Shown: positions 35,350-44,194 of the stretch, piece after piece
Position numbering within the stretch: position 1 is the first letter of the stretch
How the letters are laid out: every line of letters starts with the position of its first letter
Source: Streptomyces griseofuscus
GTDB taxonomy: Bacteria > Actinomycetota > Actinomycetes > Streptomycetales > Streptomycetaceae
Direction: 5' to 3'
Length of the DNA: 64,000 nt
Assembly (NCBI RefSeq): GCF_014673495.1
Contig: NZ_CP051006.1
Location: 1,736,001 to 1,800,000 of the forward strand
The notes under the pieces: model-generated
What the model was told of the DNA's origin: nothing
Database searches by the model: none
What the model saw: the letters and a program-made list of their open reading frames with translations, nothing else
Position numbers and translations under genes: made by a program

Positions 35350-35549
35350 CTCCGTCGCGTCCACACACTCCTTCGTCGCCTGCCATCCCGATCCCGAGCG
35401 GTACCCGCATCTGCGTCGCACGCCCGCTCACCGCCGACGGCATCGGCGTCGACTTCCGCCAGGCCACCACCCGCACCCGCCACCCGCCACCCGCGGCACC
35501 CGGCAGGCCCGCCAGCGCGCGGCAGTCGTCGTCCGCAGTACGTCGATAG
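35346..35549 (+). CDS. Small hypothetical protein
   Basis: A 67-residue frame whose TTG overlaps the previous stop (TTGA). Its middle (GTRICVARPLTADGIGVDFR) has near-complete C/G third positions, better than the competing frames in this 250-nt gap. The tail is Pro/Ser-rich. No homology recognised. Confidence 0.45.
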   Translation: MTPSRPHTPSSPAIPIPSGTRICVARPLTADGIGVDFRQATTRTRHPPPAAPGRPASARQSSSAVRR

Positions 35550-35612
35550 TGCGGGCCGTGCGCATGCATCGCCTTGCCCGCCCTCACTGAACGTTCTCCC
35601 CGAGGATTCCCA

Positions 35613-36146
35613 CTGAGAGACCCCGACTTCGAGCTGTACGACAACGTCGGCCGTGACGCCGACCAGATCGCCGCCGCACGCTACGGCACCGCCACCCGCA
35701 GCGACCTGTTGCGGTGGGCGAAGCGCGACGCGAAGCCGTTCCTTGCCGACCACCCCCTGCCCGACCAGCCGCTGCCCGCACCGGACGTCGACCCCTACCT
35801 CACCGCCCTCGCCGCGGCGAAAACGCCCGCCGAGGTCAGCGCCGTCACCCAGCATCTCCTGGACGCCGCGCAGCCCGCGCTGGGTGCGGTGAGCGAGGTC
35901 CTGGTGGCCATTGCCCGGCGGGGTGGCCGCAATCGCTTTGCGGAGCCGGGGAGCCCGCCCAAGATGCTGATGAGCGCGGCCAGTCAAGTCCTGGCACCGC
36001 TGAACCTCGCCGACCTGGCCGACCTGACGGTCCTGCGCGCCGAGTACGACCCCGCACCGCGCCCGCCGGCACCGCCCCAGGATCGGACGGCGCCCAGTCC
36101 TCCCGCGGTACCGCCCGGCACGCCCGGTCCGAAGCGCGCCCGCTGA
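35613..36146 (+). CDS. Hypothetical protein with apparent CTG start
   Basis: A 177-residue protein: RDPDFELYDNVGRDADQIAA, ARYGTATRSDLLRWAKRDAK, VSAVTQHLLDAAQPALGAVS, LAPLNLADLADLTVLRAEYD, then a Pro tail. CTG at 35,613 sits 6 nt after GAGGA and gives a natural N-terminus. The alternative TTG at 35,574 lacks a ribosome-binding site and adds 13 unlikely residues. One of several genes here with near-cognate starts. Confidence 0.6.
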   Translation: MRDPDFELYDNVGRDADQIAAARYGTATRSDLLRWAKRDAKPFLADHPLPDQPLPAPDVDPYLTALAAAKTPAEVSAVTQHLLDAAQPALGAVSEVLVAIARRGGRNRFAEPGSPPKMLMSAASQVLAPLNLADLADLTVLRAEYDPAPRPPAPPQDRTAPSPPAVPPGTPGPKRAR

Positions 36147-36176
36147 CCCCAAACCACCTCCCGGAGGAGGCACCCC

Positions 36177-36758
36177 CTGTCAACCAGCTCCTTCATAGCC
36201 CGCCCCAAGACTGACGGTTACGACGGCATCTTCGTCCACTACGACGGCCAGCCGAGTCAGAAACTCCCTCTGCTCCTCGCCGCCTTCCAGTACCGCTTCG
36301 ACCGTGATGTGGACGCCATGGCCCGGCACCTCATCGACGACGTGGCCATCGGCTGGGACGAACTGGGCACCGACCTCCTCGACGGTGCACCGCCCGCGAT
36401 CGTCACCGCGCTGACCGGCGGTGAGCAGTGGCCCAGCAGGGCCCTCGACGGCTTCCTGATCACACCTGACGGCTCCCCGCCGGACCGCATGACCGTCACC
36501 GAACGGTCAGCGGCCGACCAAGAGTTGAAGTGGGGCTATGTCCTGCGCCCCACGGGCATCGAAGTCATCAACGTACAGCTCCAGGCGGGCTGGGGTCCGG
36601 TCGTCGGCTGGGACACCGACCCGCGCACTCACTTCAGCGACCACACCGCTCACTGGGCTTTTCACCTGCCGGTACCGGCGGTCAAACCCGGACGGGCCGC
36701 CCGGCCCGCGCAGCCCGCACCCGGTACCGCGTCCCGGCGCAACACCACGCGACGCTGA
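36177..36758 (+). CDS. Conserved Streptomyces hypothetical protein, CTG start
   Basis: A 193-residue protein of a family I recognise as widespread but uncharacterised: SSFIARPKTDGYDGIFVHYD, QKLPLLLAAFQYRFDRDVDA, WDELGTDLLDGAPPAIVTAL, GYVLRPTGIEVINVQL. The FIARP...GY...VHYDG start is the conserved N-terminus, and only CTG at 36,177 (6 nt after GGAGGAGG) can encode it; no ATG, GTG or TTG exists in frame upstream, and later ones would remove the conserved part. Confidence 0.75.
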   Translation: MSTSSFIARPKTDGYDGIFVHYDGQPSQKLPLLLAAFQYRFDRDVDAMARHLIDDVAIGWDELGTDLLDGAPPAIVTALTGGEQWPSRALDGFLITPDGSPPDRMTVTERSAADQELKWGYVLRPTGIEVINVQLQAGWGPVVGWDTDPRTHFSDHTAHWAFHLPVPAVKPGRAARPAQPAPGTASRRNTTRR

Positions 36759-36784
36759 ACCGCCCGCTCATCGGAGACCACGAC

Positions 36785-37537
36785 TTGCCCGCACCCCTGA
36801 TCACGGTGGTCATCGCGACCCGCCTGCGCGAGGACCGCCTCGGATACCTGACCGCCATGCACACCAGCCTCACCCGGCAGTCCGTGCCCTGGGAGGCCGT
36901 GGTCGCGCTCGACGGCGCCTCACCCGAGCGCCTGCCGGCCCCGCTCGCCCAGGACCCCCGTGTCCGCACGCTGGCGCTGCCCCGTCAGGTCGGCGCCGCC
37001 TGCGCCAGGAACCTGGCCCTCGCTCACGTACGCACCCCGTACACCAACTGGGCAGACGACGATGACGAGTTCACCAACGACGCCATGGCCGTACGGCTGA
37101 ACACCCTGGAGTCCACCGGGGTCGGCTGGTGCGCGGGCTGGAGCGAGGACCAGCACCCCGACGGGTCGACCACCCTGTGGCGCTGCCCCACGCCGCCCGG
37201 CCGGCACGAGGCCGGTGACGTGTGGACCTACTGGAAGTCACCGGCCGACACCATCCCCATCGGGCCAACCACGATCCTCGCCCCCACCGACCTCGTGCGC
37301 GCCGCGCCGATGGGCGGCCTCGTCCAGGGCGAGGACTACTGCGCGGCCCTCGGCGTCACTACTCTCGCTCCCGGAATCCTGCTGCCGGTCCCCGTGTACC
37401 GGTACCGCAAGTGGAACGGGCAGATGACGGCTCAGGCCGGATACGACCAGCTGGAGGCGGCGGCCCGCGAACACGCCTGGGCGTACGGCCGCAGCCTGCG
37501 CTCCGTCCTGCACAGCGAGGCCCTGGTCCGTGGCTGA
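36785..37537 (+). CDS. Family 2 glycosyltransferase-like protein
   Basis: A 250-residue GT-A fold enzyme: PLITVVIATRLREDRLGYLT, PWEAVVALDGASPERLP, GAACARNLALAHVRTPYTNW, ADDDDEFTNDAMAVRLN (the metal-binding DxD-like cluster) and GLVQGEDYCAALGVTTLAPG (acceptor-side ED). It lies inside the transfer operon with a TTG start after GGAGA and overlaps the next gene. It may glycosylate a plasmid-encoded surface or pilin protein, which is speculative. Confidence 0.8.
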   Translation: MPAPLITVVIATRLREDRLGYLTAMHTSLTRQSVPWEAVVALDGASPERLPAPLAQDPRVRTLALPRQVGAACARNLALAHVRTPYTNWADDDDEFTNDAMAVRLNTLESTGVGWCAGWSEDQHPDGSTTLWRCPTPPGRHEAGDVWTYWKSPADTIPIGPTTILAPTDLVRAAPMGGLVQGEDYCAALGVTTLAPGILLPVPVYRYRKWNGQMTAQAGYDQLEAAAREHAWAYGRSLRSVLHSEALVRG

Positions 37538-38636
37538 GGCGCAGATCATCCTGTCGCACGGCCGGGAGTCCGGGATCGTGGCCGTCGCATCGGGCGAGCG
37601 GTACCAGTGGGCGCACACCGCCCTCGCGGAGAGCGGCTTCCAACGGGACGACGACGGCGTCTGGCACCTGCCCGCGGACGGCACCCAGACCACCGTGGTC
37701 GACCTGCTCAAGTGTGCGAAGCGGCACCGCACCAGTGTGAACATGAGCAGCCGCCGGTTCATCGGCGACGCCGCCCGCGATCTCGCCCGCCTCCTGCCCG
37801 GCCAGTGGCACGCCTCGGTCGAGGTCTACTCGCACCCCGCCTGGCAGGAGGACCTGGTCCCCTGGATCTGGGACAGCGGCGAACTCGGCCGCGCCGTCCG
37901 CAGCGAGCGGATCCCCTACGCCGCGCTTCTCACCAACGCGGTGCAGGGCACCACGATGCTGTTCATCGAGCGCCCCGGCCGTCAACTCGACTACCTGGTA
38001 GGCGCCTTCTCGCCCGAAGGGCTCGAAGGAGGCTACGGCGATCCCCACGCCCCGCGCGGCATCGTCCTGCCACCGTACGCCGGACCGGCGGCCCAGGCCC
38101 TCACCAGCCGGTACCTCCCCGCCTACGAGCAGGCCGTCCACGCCCGCCGGACGGCGGCCATCGCCGCCGTACTCGGGGACATCCGCCGCGAGCACAACAC
38201 CTGGCAGGCCATGAACGCCTCCGGCCGCTACAGCGACGCCACCCCGCTGAGCGCCGCCGCCCTCGGCGCCTCGACTGAGTTGTTCCTCGACCACGCCTGG
38301 CACCGTTTCCTGACCGTCGTCGACCACGCCCCTGCGCTGCTGGAGCGGTGCCGGCCCGCGAGCAGCCCCTGGCCCGACGACGCCGCGGCCCTCGCCCGTC
38401 TGGCCGACGCCGTGATCGACGCCGAGGGCCTGGTCGACGACATCGTCCACGGCGGCTTCGGTCCGGATCAGCAGCGCCGAGCACGCTCGTGGCCGGCCAT
38501 CGAGACCTGGCTCACCGACGGCGAAGCGTTCTTGCGTCAGGCCCGCATCAGCGCACCCCACCGCCGCCCGGCCCTGCCCGTCGCCGCGCCGGCCCGCCCC
38601 CTCACCGCGGCCCGACCCGCGCACCGCCGCCCCTGA
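37530..38636 (+). CDS. Hypothetical protein with unnamed GF-repeat domain
   Basis: A 368-residue protein. The first 75 residues (YQWAHTALAESGFQRDDDGV, WHLPADG, CAKRHRTSVNMSSR) carry the domain that recurs in many genes downstream. The middle has WHASVEVYSHPAWQEDLVPW and TMLFIERPGRQLDYLVGAFS; the C-terminal part is helical (LARLADAVIDAEGLVDDIVH). The GTG start overlaps the glycosyltransferase stop. Function unknown. Confidence 0.65.
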   Translation: MAEAQIILSHGRESGIVAVASGERYQWAHTALAESGFQRDDDGVWHLPADGTQTTVVDLLKCAKRHRTSVNMSSRRFIGDAARDLARLLPGQWHASVEVYSHPAWQEDLVPWIWDSGELGRAVRSERIPYAALLTNAVQGTTMLFIERPGRQLDYLVGAFSPEGLEGGYGDPHAPRGIVLPPYAGPAAQALTSRYLPAYEQAVHARRTAAIAAVLGDIRREHNTWQAMNASGRYSDATPLSAAALGASTELFLDHAWHRFLTVVDHAPALLERCRPASSPWPDDAAALARLADAVIDAEGLVDDIVHGGFGPDQQRRARSWPAIETWLTDGEAFLRQARISAPHRRPALPVAAPARPLTAARPAHRRP

Positions 38637-38675
38637 CCCTCCCCCTCCCCACGCCCCGAGGAGAACACCGCCCCC

Positions 38676-39134
38676 TTGCAACCCGGCACCCACTTCGCCT
38701 TCGGCGACCACGAAGAACACGGCTTCGTGGCCTCCTTCACCGCCTCCATGCCCGCGCACCTCGCCCACTGGTTCCTGGAGCGCGAGCAGTTCGAGCCCGT
38801 TCCCGCAACGCCCGGCCTGTACCGGCTCAGTGAGCCCGAGCGCGACGGAGTCCGCCGCACCCGCCAGGCCGTCCACGACCTGCGCCGCCACGGCTACACC
38901 GTGCAGGCCGACATCCGCCTCGACCCGGCCCTCTCGGCCGGCCCGGCACACCCTGCCCGGCTCAACGGGCTCCGGGAGCGCCGCAGCCGTCTCGCCCAAG
39001 CCGCCGCCGGCCGGACGACGCAGCGCTTGGCACCGCCCACCACCTCCCCGCCGGCGGGCCGGCCGATCCCGCCGAAGCCCACCTCCGCTCCGACCGTCCA
39101 CCTGACGGCCGTAACCGGCGGGCGGCCCCGATGA
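38676..39134 (+). CDS. Small protein of the GF-repeat family
   Basis: A 152-residue protein: HFAFGDHEEHGFVASFTA, AHWFLEREQFEPVPATPGLY, RLSEPERDGVRRTRQAVHDL, GYTVQADIRLDPAL, then an Arg/Pro tail. The region W.L.. - F - Y.LS - A...L...GY.V..D matches the repeated domain seen at 41,740, 43,226 and 54,530. TTG start after GAGGAG; overlaps the next gene by four bases. Confidence 0.6.
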   Translation: MQPGTHFAFGDHEEHGFVASFTASMPAHLAHWFLEREQFEPVPATPGLYRLSEPERDGVRRTRQAVHDLRRHGYTVQADIRLDPALSAGPAHPARLNGLRERRSRLAQAAAGRTTQRLAPPTTSPPAGRPIPPKPTSAPTVHLTAVTGGRPR

Positions 39135-40321
39135 CACCCGCAAGCTATCCGCCCCCTGACGGGCCCTTGCCGACCGCTCCCGAACTGGCGGGCGCGGCAA
39201 GCGACTTCCGTCTGCGGATGGCGGTCATCGACTGCGAGTCCGAGGCCGCGCTCGACCTCACACGCGACCGCCACGGCCGAACCATTAACGCGAGCGCAGC
39301 GGCAACCGCACGAGCCCACCGCGACAAGGCGGCGGTCGAGGCATACGCCACCCACCTCGCCCCGCACGCCGAAGCTCTCCTCGATGCCGCCCGTCTCGCG
39401 CTCGACGAGCTACCCCCCTCCCGGCACCTCGCCGGGTGGCGGGCCGTCCTGGACGGCCTGGCCGTCTCCACAGCCGAGATCCGCCGGGCCCTCGACCCCC
39501 CGGCCACGCCCGGCTCCCCGGCCGAACGCGTGCAGCACACGGCCCTGAGGCCGCACCTGGCCGCCTGGGCGGACCACGGCTCCATCGCCGGCAACCTCGC
39601 CGACCAGCAGGGCGGCCCGCGCCACAAGGCTCCGCTGACCGACGAGGAACAGCAGCTGTGGACCGAGAGGGCCCAGGCCGCTCAAAGGCGCGGCGAGCTG
39701 GAACTGACCGAGTCGTGGTACGCCGCCGACGGGCAGCCGATCACCCTCGCCTACCTGGTCGAGGACGACGACTCGACAGTGGTCGCGCTGCGCGGCGATC
39801 CGGGGGCACCGGGCTGGCAGGTGATCGGGCACTACGCCCACGAGTACGAGGCGGGCAAGGCACTGCCCGCTCCGGTCCCGCCCGGCGTGCTGCGCGCGGA
39901 CCTCTCCCGGTTCAACCGCCCGGCACCGGCTCCGGAGCTGTCCCTGCAGGACCTCATCCGCGACGTCGTCGAAGGCCACAGTGCCGGTGACGCATCGAAC
40001 GCTCTCCTCGGCGCCGTCCAGCGCGGCTACGCCGCCGGCCCCATGGTCCGCCTGCAGGAACTCCTGGAGATCAGCGGCCAGTTCGCCAGCGCTCTGGAGA
40101 CCGTGCAGGGCCGCCAGATCGCCGCCCGCCTGGCAGCGTTGAGCCGGCAGATCGAGTTCCTCACCCGCGAAGTCGAAGAGGCGGCCGAGGACCTCGGCGC
40201 GACCGTCGCCGTCCTGCCCCCGCACCGCACCCCTGTGCTGCGCGCCCGTCCGCGCCCCGCCGTGGGCACCACACCGCCCACGCCGCCACCCCGCGCCAGC
40301 ACCACCGCCCGACACCGCTAA
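39131..40321 (+). CDS. Hypothetical protein
   Basis: A 396-residue protein, helical in the first 160 residues (TARAHRDKAAVEAYATHLAP, SRHLAGWRAVLDGLAVSTAE), then a beta segment (WYAADGQPITLAYLVEDDDS) and a C-terminal coil (IAARLAALSRQIEFLTREVE). Pro/Thr tail. No recognised domain. ATG overlaps the previous stop. Confidence 0.65.
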   Translation: MTPASYPPPDGPLPTAPELAGAASDFRLRMAVIDCESEAALDLTRDRHGRTINASAAATARAHRDKAAVEAYATHLAPHAEALLDAARLALDELPPSRHLAGWRAVLDGLAVSTAEIRRALDPPATPGSPAERVQHTALRPHLAAWADHGSIAGNLADQQGGPRHKAPLTDEEQQLWTERAQAAQRRGELELTESWYAADGQPITLAYLVEDDDSTVVALRGDPGAPGWQVIGHYAHEYEAGKALPAPVPPGVLRADLSRFNRPAPAPELSLQDLIRDVVEGHSAGDASNALLGAVQRGYAAGPMVRLQELLEISGQFASALETVQGRQIAARLAALSRQIEFLTREVEEAAEDLGATVAVLPPHRTPVLRARPRPAVGTTPPTPPPRASTTARHR

Positions 40322-40427
40322 GCAGTCGCGGTGCGGCTGGCGCCGGTGCCTGCTCCGTGGCCGGCACAAGACGCCCTGCTCAGGGCGCAACCCCCACATT
40401 GCAACCCCCTTTTGAGGAGATCAAATC

Positions 40428-40925
40428 TTGGCCGTGCGTACGCACTGGACCGTGGACCACGCCTGCTCCCACCGCGTGGATCATGACCTGTCCCATCGCC
40501 CTGCCGACAAGCGGGCCGGCTTCGCCCGCTGGCTCGCGTCGAAAGACTGCACCGACTGCTGGAAGGCGGCTCGCGACGCCGACTCCGAGTCCAAGGAGGA
40601 GTGGCTCGCGGCCAAGCGCGCCGCAGAGCAGGAAGCAGCCCTCGCGTGGGCGAAGCAGTTCGACATGCCGCAACTGGAGGGCCCGGCCAAGGCCCTGGAC
40701 TGGGGCGAGCGCTCCCGCCACCAGCTGATGACGGCCGCGCACACCGCACTCGTCGTCGAGGGCACCTGGGACGAGGCGGACTGGGCGGAGCTGGAGGAGA
40801 AGGCCCGCTCCATCACCCGCGCCGGATGGTGGATCGACCAGCGCGACTCCGAGGGCACTGACCTGCTCGAACTCCTCGACGCCGCCACCGAGGCGGACCG
40901 CGGGACAGAGAACCCGTTCCGCTGA
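40428..40925 (+). CDS. Conserved Cys/His-containing hypothetical protein
   Basis: A 165-residue protein. RTHWTVDHACSHRVDHDLSH and FARWLASKDCTDCWKAARD show paired Cys/His residues (C-H, then C..C) that could bind zinc. Helices follow (EEWLAAKRAAEQEAALAWAK). A familiar but unnamed family on Streptomyces elements. The TTG has GAGGAG upstream. A conserved hairpin begins 5 nt after the stop. The gap 40,322-40,427 shows nothing else. Confidence 0.7.
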   Translation: MAVRTHWTVDHACSHRVDHDLSHRPADKRAGFARWLASKDCTDCWKAARDADSESKEEWLAAKRAAEQEAALAWAKQFDMPQLEGPAKALDWGERSRHQLMTAAHTALVVEGTWDEADWAELEEKARSITRAGWWIDQRDSEGTDLLELLDAATEADRGTENPFR

Positions 40926-40929
40926 CGGC

Positions 40930-40985
40930 GGGGCAACATAGCCGGGAAACGCCGGTTAGCCAAACCGGCGTTTCTCCGGACTATT
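40930..40985 (+). terminator. Conserved hairpin element, copy 2 of 3
   Basis: GGGGCAACATAG, then GGAAACGCCGGTT-AGCCA-AACCGGCGTTTCTCC. The AAA/TTT pairs replace the GAT/ATC pairs of the other two copies, so the stem is maintained by compensatory changes. It starts 5 nt after a stop codon. The next gene starts at 41,026. Confidence 0.6.
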
Positions 40986-41025
40986 GATGCTCCCACCCCG
41001 CCAGCAATCGTGTGGAAGGAACCGC

Positions 41026-41466
41026 GTGCTCCCTCCGTCCTGGGAACATCAACCCACCCCCGCCACCGCCCCCGTCCCCGATCCGCTCACTCCCAACCGG
41101 GATATCACCCACGCCCACTTCCAGGCCGGGGACACCGTCATCGTCCTCAAGGGGTTGGTCGGCGGGGAACTGTGGGGAGACGCGATGCGCATCGTCGCCT
41201 CTTCCTGGCACACCCCCACCGACGAGGACGGCTGGCGACTGCGTGACGCGACCGGCGGCACCCAGTCCTACGTCACCGCCCACCCTCGCTACCTCGTGCA
41301 CCTCTCGCGCCGCCGCTGCCCGGACTGCCTGATCTACCTGCGGGCCATGGAGGACACTCTCCTCGCACGGTTCGCCGGCCGCGATGAGCTGATCGACTGC
41401 GGCTGGTACACCACCACCGCCCTGGGCCAGCTCGTGCACACCGCCGATATCCGGGGCGGCCGATGA
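41026..41466 (+). CDS. Hypothetical protein with a CxxC motif
   Basis: A 146-residue protein: ITHAHFQAGDTVIVLKGLVG, WGDAMRIVASSWHTPTDEDG, then RRRCPDCLIYLRAMEDTLLA and ELIDCGWYTTTALGQL. The beta-rich first half followed by CPDC suggests a small metal-binding protein. GTG at 41,026 chosen for GAAGGA upstream. It follows the conserved hairpin, so it may begin a new transcript. Confidence 0.6.
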   Translation: MLPPSWEHQPTPATAPVPDPLTPNRDITHAHFQAGDTVIVLKGLVGGELWGDAMRIVASSWHTPTDEDGWRLRDATGGTQSYVTAHPRYLVHLSRRRCPDCLIYLRAMEDTLLARFAGRDELIDCGWYTTTALGQLVHTADIRGGR

Positions 41467-41726
41467 CTTCCTCCACGCGCCGCCTTGGCCGTTGCGACCT
41501 GGTCCGCGAGCGCTCCCTGCTCTGCACAGCCCGCGACCTTCATCAGCACCAGTCAGCCGTCCGCCCGTCGAGCTGGGTGCGGTCGCGGTTCGCGCGGGCC
41601 GCCGAGCTGATCGCCCGCCGCCTCCACGCGATTCAGCAAGACCTGGACACCACTGCGGCCCGCCTGGCCCGCCCCCGGGCCGCCGCACCGGCCGCGCCCC
41701 GGCGCCCCGCCCACAGATCTCCGTAG
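41463..41726 (+). CDS. Small basic hypothetical protein
   Basis: An 87-residue basic protein (TSSTRRLGRCDLVRERSLLC, WVRSRFARAAELIARRLHAI) with a Pro/Ala/Arg tail; helical middle. ATG overlaps the previous stop by four bases. No family recognised. Confidence 0.55.
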   Translation: MTSSTRRLGRCDLVRERSLLCTARDLHQHQSAVRPSSWVRSRFARAAELIARRLHAIQQDLDTTAARLARPRAAAPAAPRRPAHRSP

Positions 41727-41739
41727 GAGCAACGCCTTC

Positions 41740-42444
41740 TTGCCCCGCACCACCGACCGCTTCCTGGACATCCGCCGTGATGCGCACTCCGACGAACTCC
41801 TCGCCCGCGGCGGCGACCTTGAGGCACACAGCATTCTCCAACGCACGGGATTCATCGCGGTCGTCCGCCTCCACGAGACCTACCACCGCGCTCCCGCCGG
41901 CCTCACCGAGGCCGACGAGGCCCGTCTCGCCAGCGACGCCGTAGGGCGGCTTCGGGCCGCCGGGTACCACGTCGACTGCGACGCGCCCTTCGACACCGAC
42001 GCCCGCCCCGCCCGCTATCCCACGCTCGGCGCGTCTCTCTCCCACCTCGCCGAACGCCTCCGCGAGGCCACCGACACCGCCGAGGCAGCCGGCATCCTCA
42101 CCGAACTCACCGCGCCCCACGACGGCGTCCTCGCCGGGGTGGAGGAAACCCTCGGCGCCCTGGCGGAGTTCTTCGACGGCCTCGGCAACGCGAGCGATCC
42201 GCACACCGCCCGGCGCCTGCGCTACCTCGCCGACACATACGTCCGCGTCATCCACTCCGACCTCGCGCACACCCGTAACCAGCTGGCCGACCGGCACGCC
42301 CCTCACCCCGGCCGCCGCGCCTGCACCGGGCAGGTTCCCGACCACGAGCCCGAACGCTCCGCGGTGTGTGCCTGCCCGCCCCCGCCGCGTGCCCTGCCGG
42401 CCCCGGCACCGCCGCCCGTCGGTGCCACCCGCCTGCACCGCTGA
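41740..42444 (+). CDS. GF-repeat family protein
   Basis: A 234-residue protein: ARGGDLEAHSILQRTGFIAV, RLHETYHRAPAGLTEADEAR, GRLRAAGYHVDCDAPFDTD form the repeated domain. Helices (LAERLREATDTAEAAGILTE, GVLAGVEETLGALAEFFDGL) and a Cys/Pro-rich tail follow. TTG start 10 nt after AGGAG. Similar to the gene at 43,226 along its length. Confidence 0.65.
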   Translation: MPRTTDRFLDIRRDAHSDELLARGGDLEAHSILQRTGFIAVVRLHETYHRAPAGLTEADEARLASDAVGRLRAAGYHVDCDAPFDTDARPARYPTLGASLSHLAERLREATDTAEAAGILTELTAPHDGVLAGVEETLGALAEFFDGLGNASDPHTARRLRYLADTYVRVIHSDLAHTRNQLADRHAPHPGRRACTGQVPDHEPERSAVCACPPPPRALPAPAPPPVGATRLHR

Positions 42445-42470
42445 GCCCCCTGCAACTGCCCAAGGACACC

Positions 42471-43229
42471 ATGCACGACCACGACACCTCCGACCGCCTC
42501 GCCTCCTACGCCGACGTCCTCGCCGGCGAACTCCCCGGCACCTGGACCAGCACCCACCTGACGGCCGACGATAAGGACGACCTCGCCGACCTCGCCGACC
42601 GCATCTGGGACCTGGACCTGGTCGCCGCCTCCCTCGCCGAACACCCCCTGCAGCATGCAGCCGTCCTCAGCCGCCCCGACGGCGCCCAGCTCGCCCTCCT
42701 GGATCGGCACGACGGACGCGACGGCTCCCTCCTCGCCGCCGTCGCCCCGCGCGCCCTGCCCGACGAGGCGTACCGCGCCGTGCCCGAGCCCAACGGCATC
42801 GCCCTGGCGGACGACCCCTTCCTGAGTGCCGAGCAGGTCGCCGGCGATCTGCTCGCCCGCTACGACCGTGCGCTCGCCCAGGCCCGGCACAACGCCCTGG
42901 ACGGCATCCAGCCCTCCCAGCCGGACCGGGTCGTTTTGACCTGGCAGCCGGACGGCAGCGTCGCCACCGCCCCCGCCGACAACCGGGCCGGCACGATCCT
43001 CCTCGCCCACGGCTTCATCCAGGACCCGCACAGCGGCATCTACCGCCTGGAGGGCGACGACACCCAGGCCCAGGCCCGCGCGCTGCGCGAGATCGGCCCG
43101 CGCCTCGACGCGCTCGGTATCGGCACCGCCCTCCAGCACCCCGCAGCCCGGACCGCACCCACCTCAGCCCCGGCATCCATGCCTGCGGCCCCCGCCGGCA
43201 CCCGCACACCCACCGCCAGGACGCGATGA
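42471..43229 (+). CDS. GF-repeat family protein (C-terminal copy)
   Basis: A 252-residue protein. The N-terminal 150 residues are helical and acidic (LASYADVLAGELPGTWTSTH, LADRIWDLDLVAASLAEHPL); the C-terminal part holds a repeat copy (RAGTILLAHGFIQDPHSGIY, RLEGDD, GPRLDALGIGTALQH). ATG after AAGGA. Overlaps the next gene by four bases. Confidence 0.6.
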   Translation: MHDHDTSDRLASYADVLAGELPGTWTSTHLTADDKDDLADLADRIWDLDLVAASLAEHPLQHAAVLSRPDGAQLALLDRHDGRDGSLLAAVAPRALPDEAYRAVPEPNGIALADDPFLSAEQVAGDLLARYDRALAQARHNALDGIQPSQPDRVVLTWQPDGSVATAPADNRAGTILLAHGFIQDPHSGIYRLEGDDTQAQARALREIGPRLDALGIGTALQHPAARTAPTSAPASMPAAPAGTRTPTARTR

Positions 43230-43873
43230 CCCAGGCGGAGCCCGACTTCTGGGTCCTGGAGTACGTCACCATCACCAAGGACCCCCGCACCGGCCTGGTC
43301 GTGGCCATCGGCGGCACCGAGCAGGCAGCGGACATCCTCCAGCGCACCGGCGGCTTCCTCTCCGCTGCCGGTCCCCGCGGGGACTACCACCGTCTTCCGC
43401 ACGGCTTGCCCATCGAGCAGCAGCGCCTGAAAGCGACCACCGCCTCGCACGCCCTGCTCGCCGCCGGCCACAGCGTCCACCTCGACCCCACCCTGAACAT
43501 GCTGACCACGCCCGACGGCGAACGTGAGGCGGCCCTGCGCTACCTCACCCAACTCGCCGAGCGCGCCTCGGCCGCCAAGACGAGCACCGCGGTAGCCGAG
43601 GTCCTGACCGAGGTCGCTGCGCCCGTGCACGGGCTGCTGCCCTTGACCAGAGAAGTGATCCTCCGCGCCTGGATCGCCGCCAATGATCTCCAAAGCACCG
43701 CATCTGGCGAGGAACCCGAGCCCATCGCACGGCTCGGCAGCACCGCCACCTCCCTGAGCGAGGCCGCGCGCGTCATCCGGCACGCCCGCAACCACGCCGC
43801 CCACCCGACGCAGCCGCCGACCACCGCACCCGCACCGGGCCGCGCCCAGCCCCCGGCATCCCGCCGGCACTGA
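43226..43873 (+). CDS. GF-repeat family protein
   Basis: A 215-residue protein: TEQAADILQRTGGFLSAAGP, RGDYHRLPHGLPIEQQRLKA, SHALLAAGHSVHLDPTLN, then helices (YLTQLAERASAAKTSTAVAE, ILRAWIAANDLQSTASG) and a Pro tail. Closest in layout to the gene at 41,740; the two may be a recent duplication. ATG overlaps the previous stop. Confidence 0.65.
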   Translation: MTQAEPDFWVLEYVTITKDPRTGLVVAIGGTEQAADILQRTGGFLSAAGPRGDYHRLPHGLPIEQQRLKATTASHALLAAGHSVHLDPTLNMLTTPDGEREAALRYLTQLAERASAAKTSTAVAEVLTEVAAPVHGLLPLTREVILRAWIAANDLQSTASGEEPEPIARLGSTATSLSEAARVIRHARNHAAHPTQPPTTAPAPGRAQPPASRRH

Positions 43874-43989
43874 CCCCGCAGACGGCCAGCTCGCCCTCGT
43901 ACCTCGCCTCGGCCCGCCGCGCCCTGTAAGACACCCGAGCGGTCTCGGCGTCATGCCGGGGCCGCCCGCCCCGACTCCCGGAGACACCC

Positions 43990-44172
43990 GTAGCAGCCCG
44001 CACCGTCCCGCCGATCAGTTACCGGCTCAAGCCCCGCCTCGCGACCGCCCTGTTCCGCCGCTATCTGCGCGCCTGCATTCCCACCGGCCCCGACCGCGCC
44101 ACCCCGCTGGCCGGCGCCCGCCCGGAGGCCGTCCTCACCGAGACGCAGCGCGTCGGGCAGCGCCACCCCTGA
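43990..44172 (+). CDS. Small basic protein with apparent GTA start
   Basis: A 60-residue frame, AARTVPPISYRLKPRLATAL then FRRYLRACIPTGPDRATPLA, with good third-position bias, ending just before the next gene. There is no ATG, GTG, TTG or CTG in frame upstream of the ordered part back to the stop; GTA at 43,990 lies 6 nt after GGAG. Either translation starts there or this frame is a remnant. Confidence 0.4.
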   Translation, partial: VAARTVPPISYRLKPRLATALFRRYLRACIPTGPDRATPLAGARPEAVLTETQRVGQRHP

Positions 44173-44194
44173 CCGTCCACCGACCCGGAGGAGC

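Noticed and set aside
37359..39200. 613-codon leftward open frame
   Set aside because: Antisense to the transfer-operon genes with overlapping starts and ribosome-binding sites; low-complexity translation.
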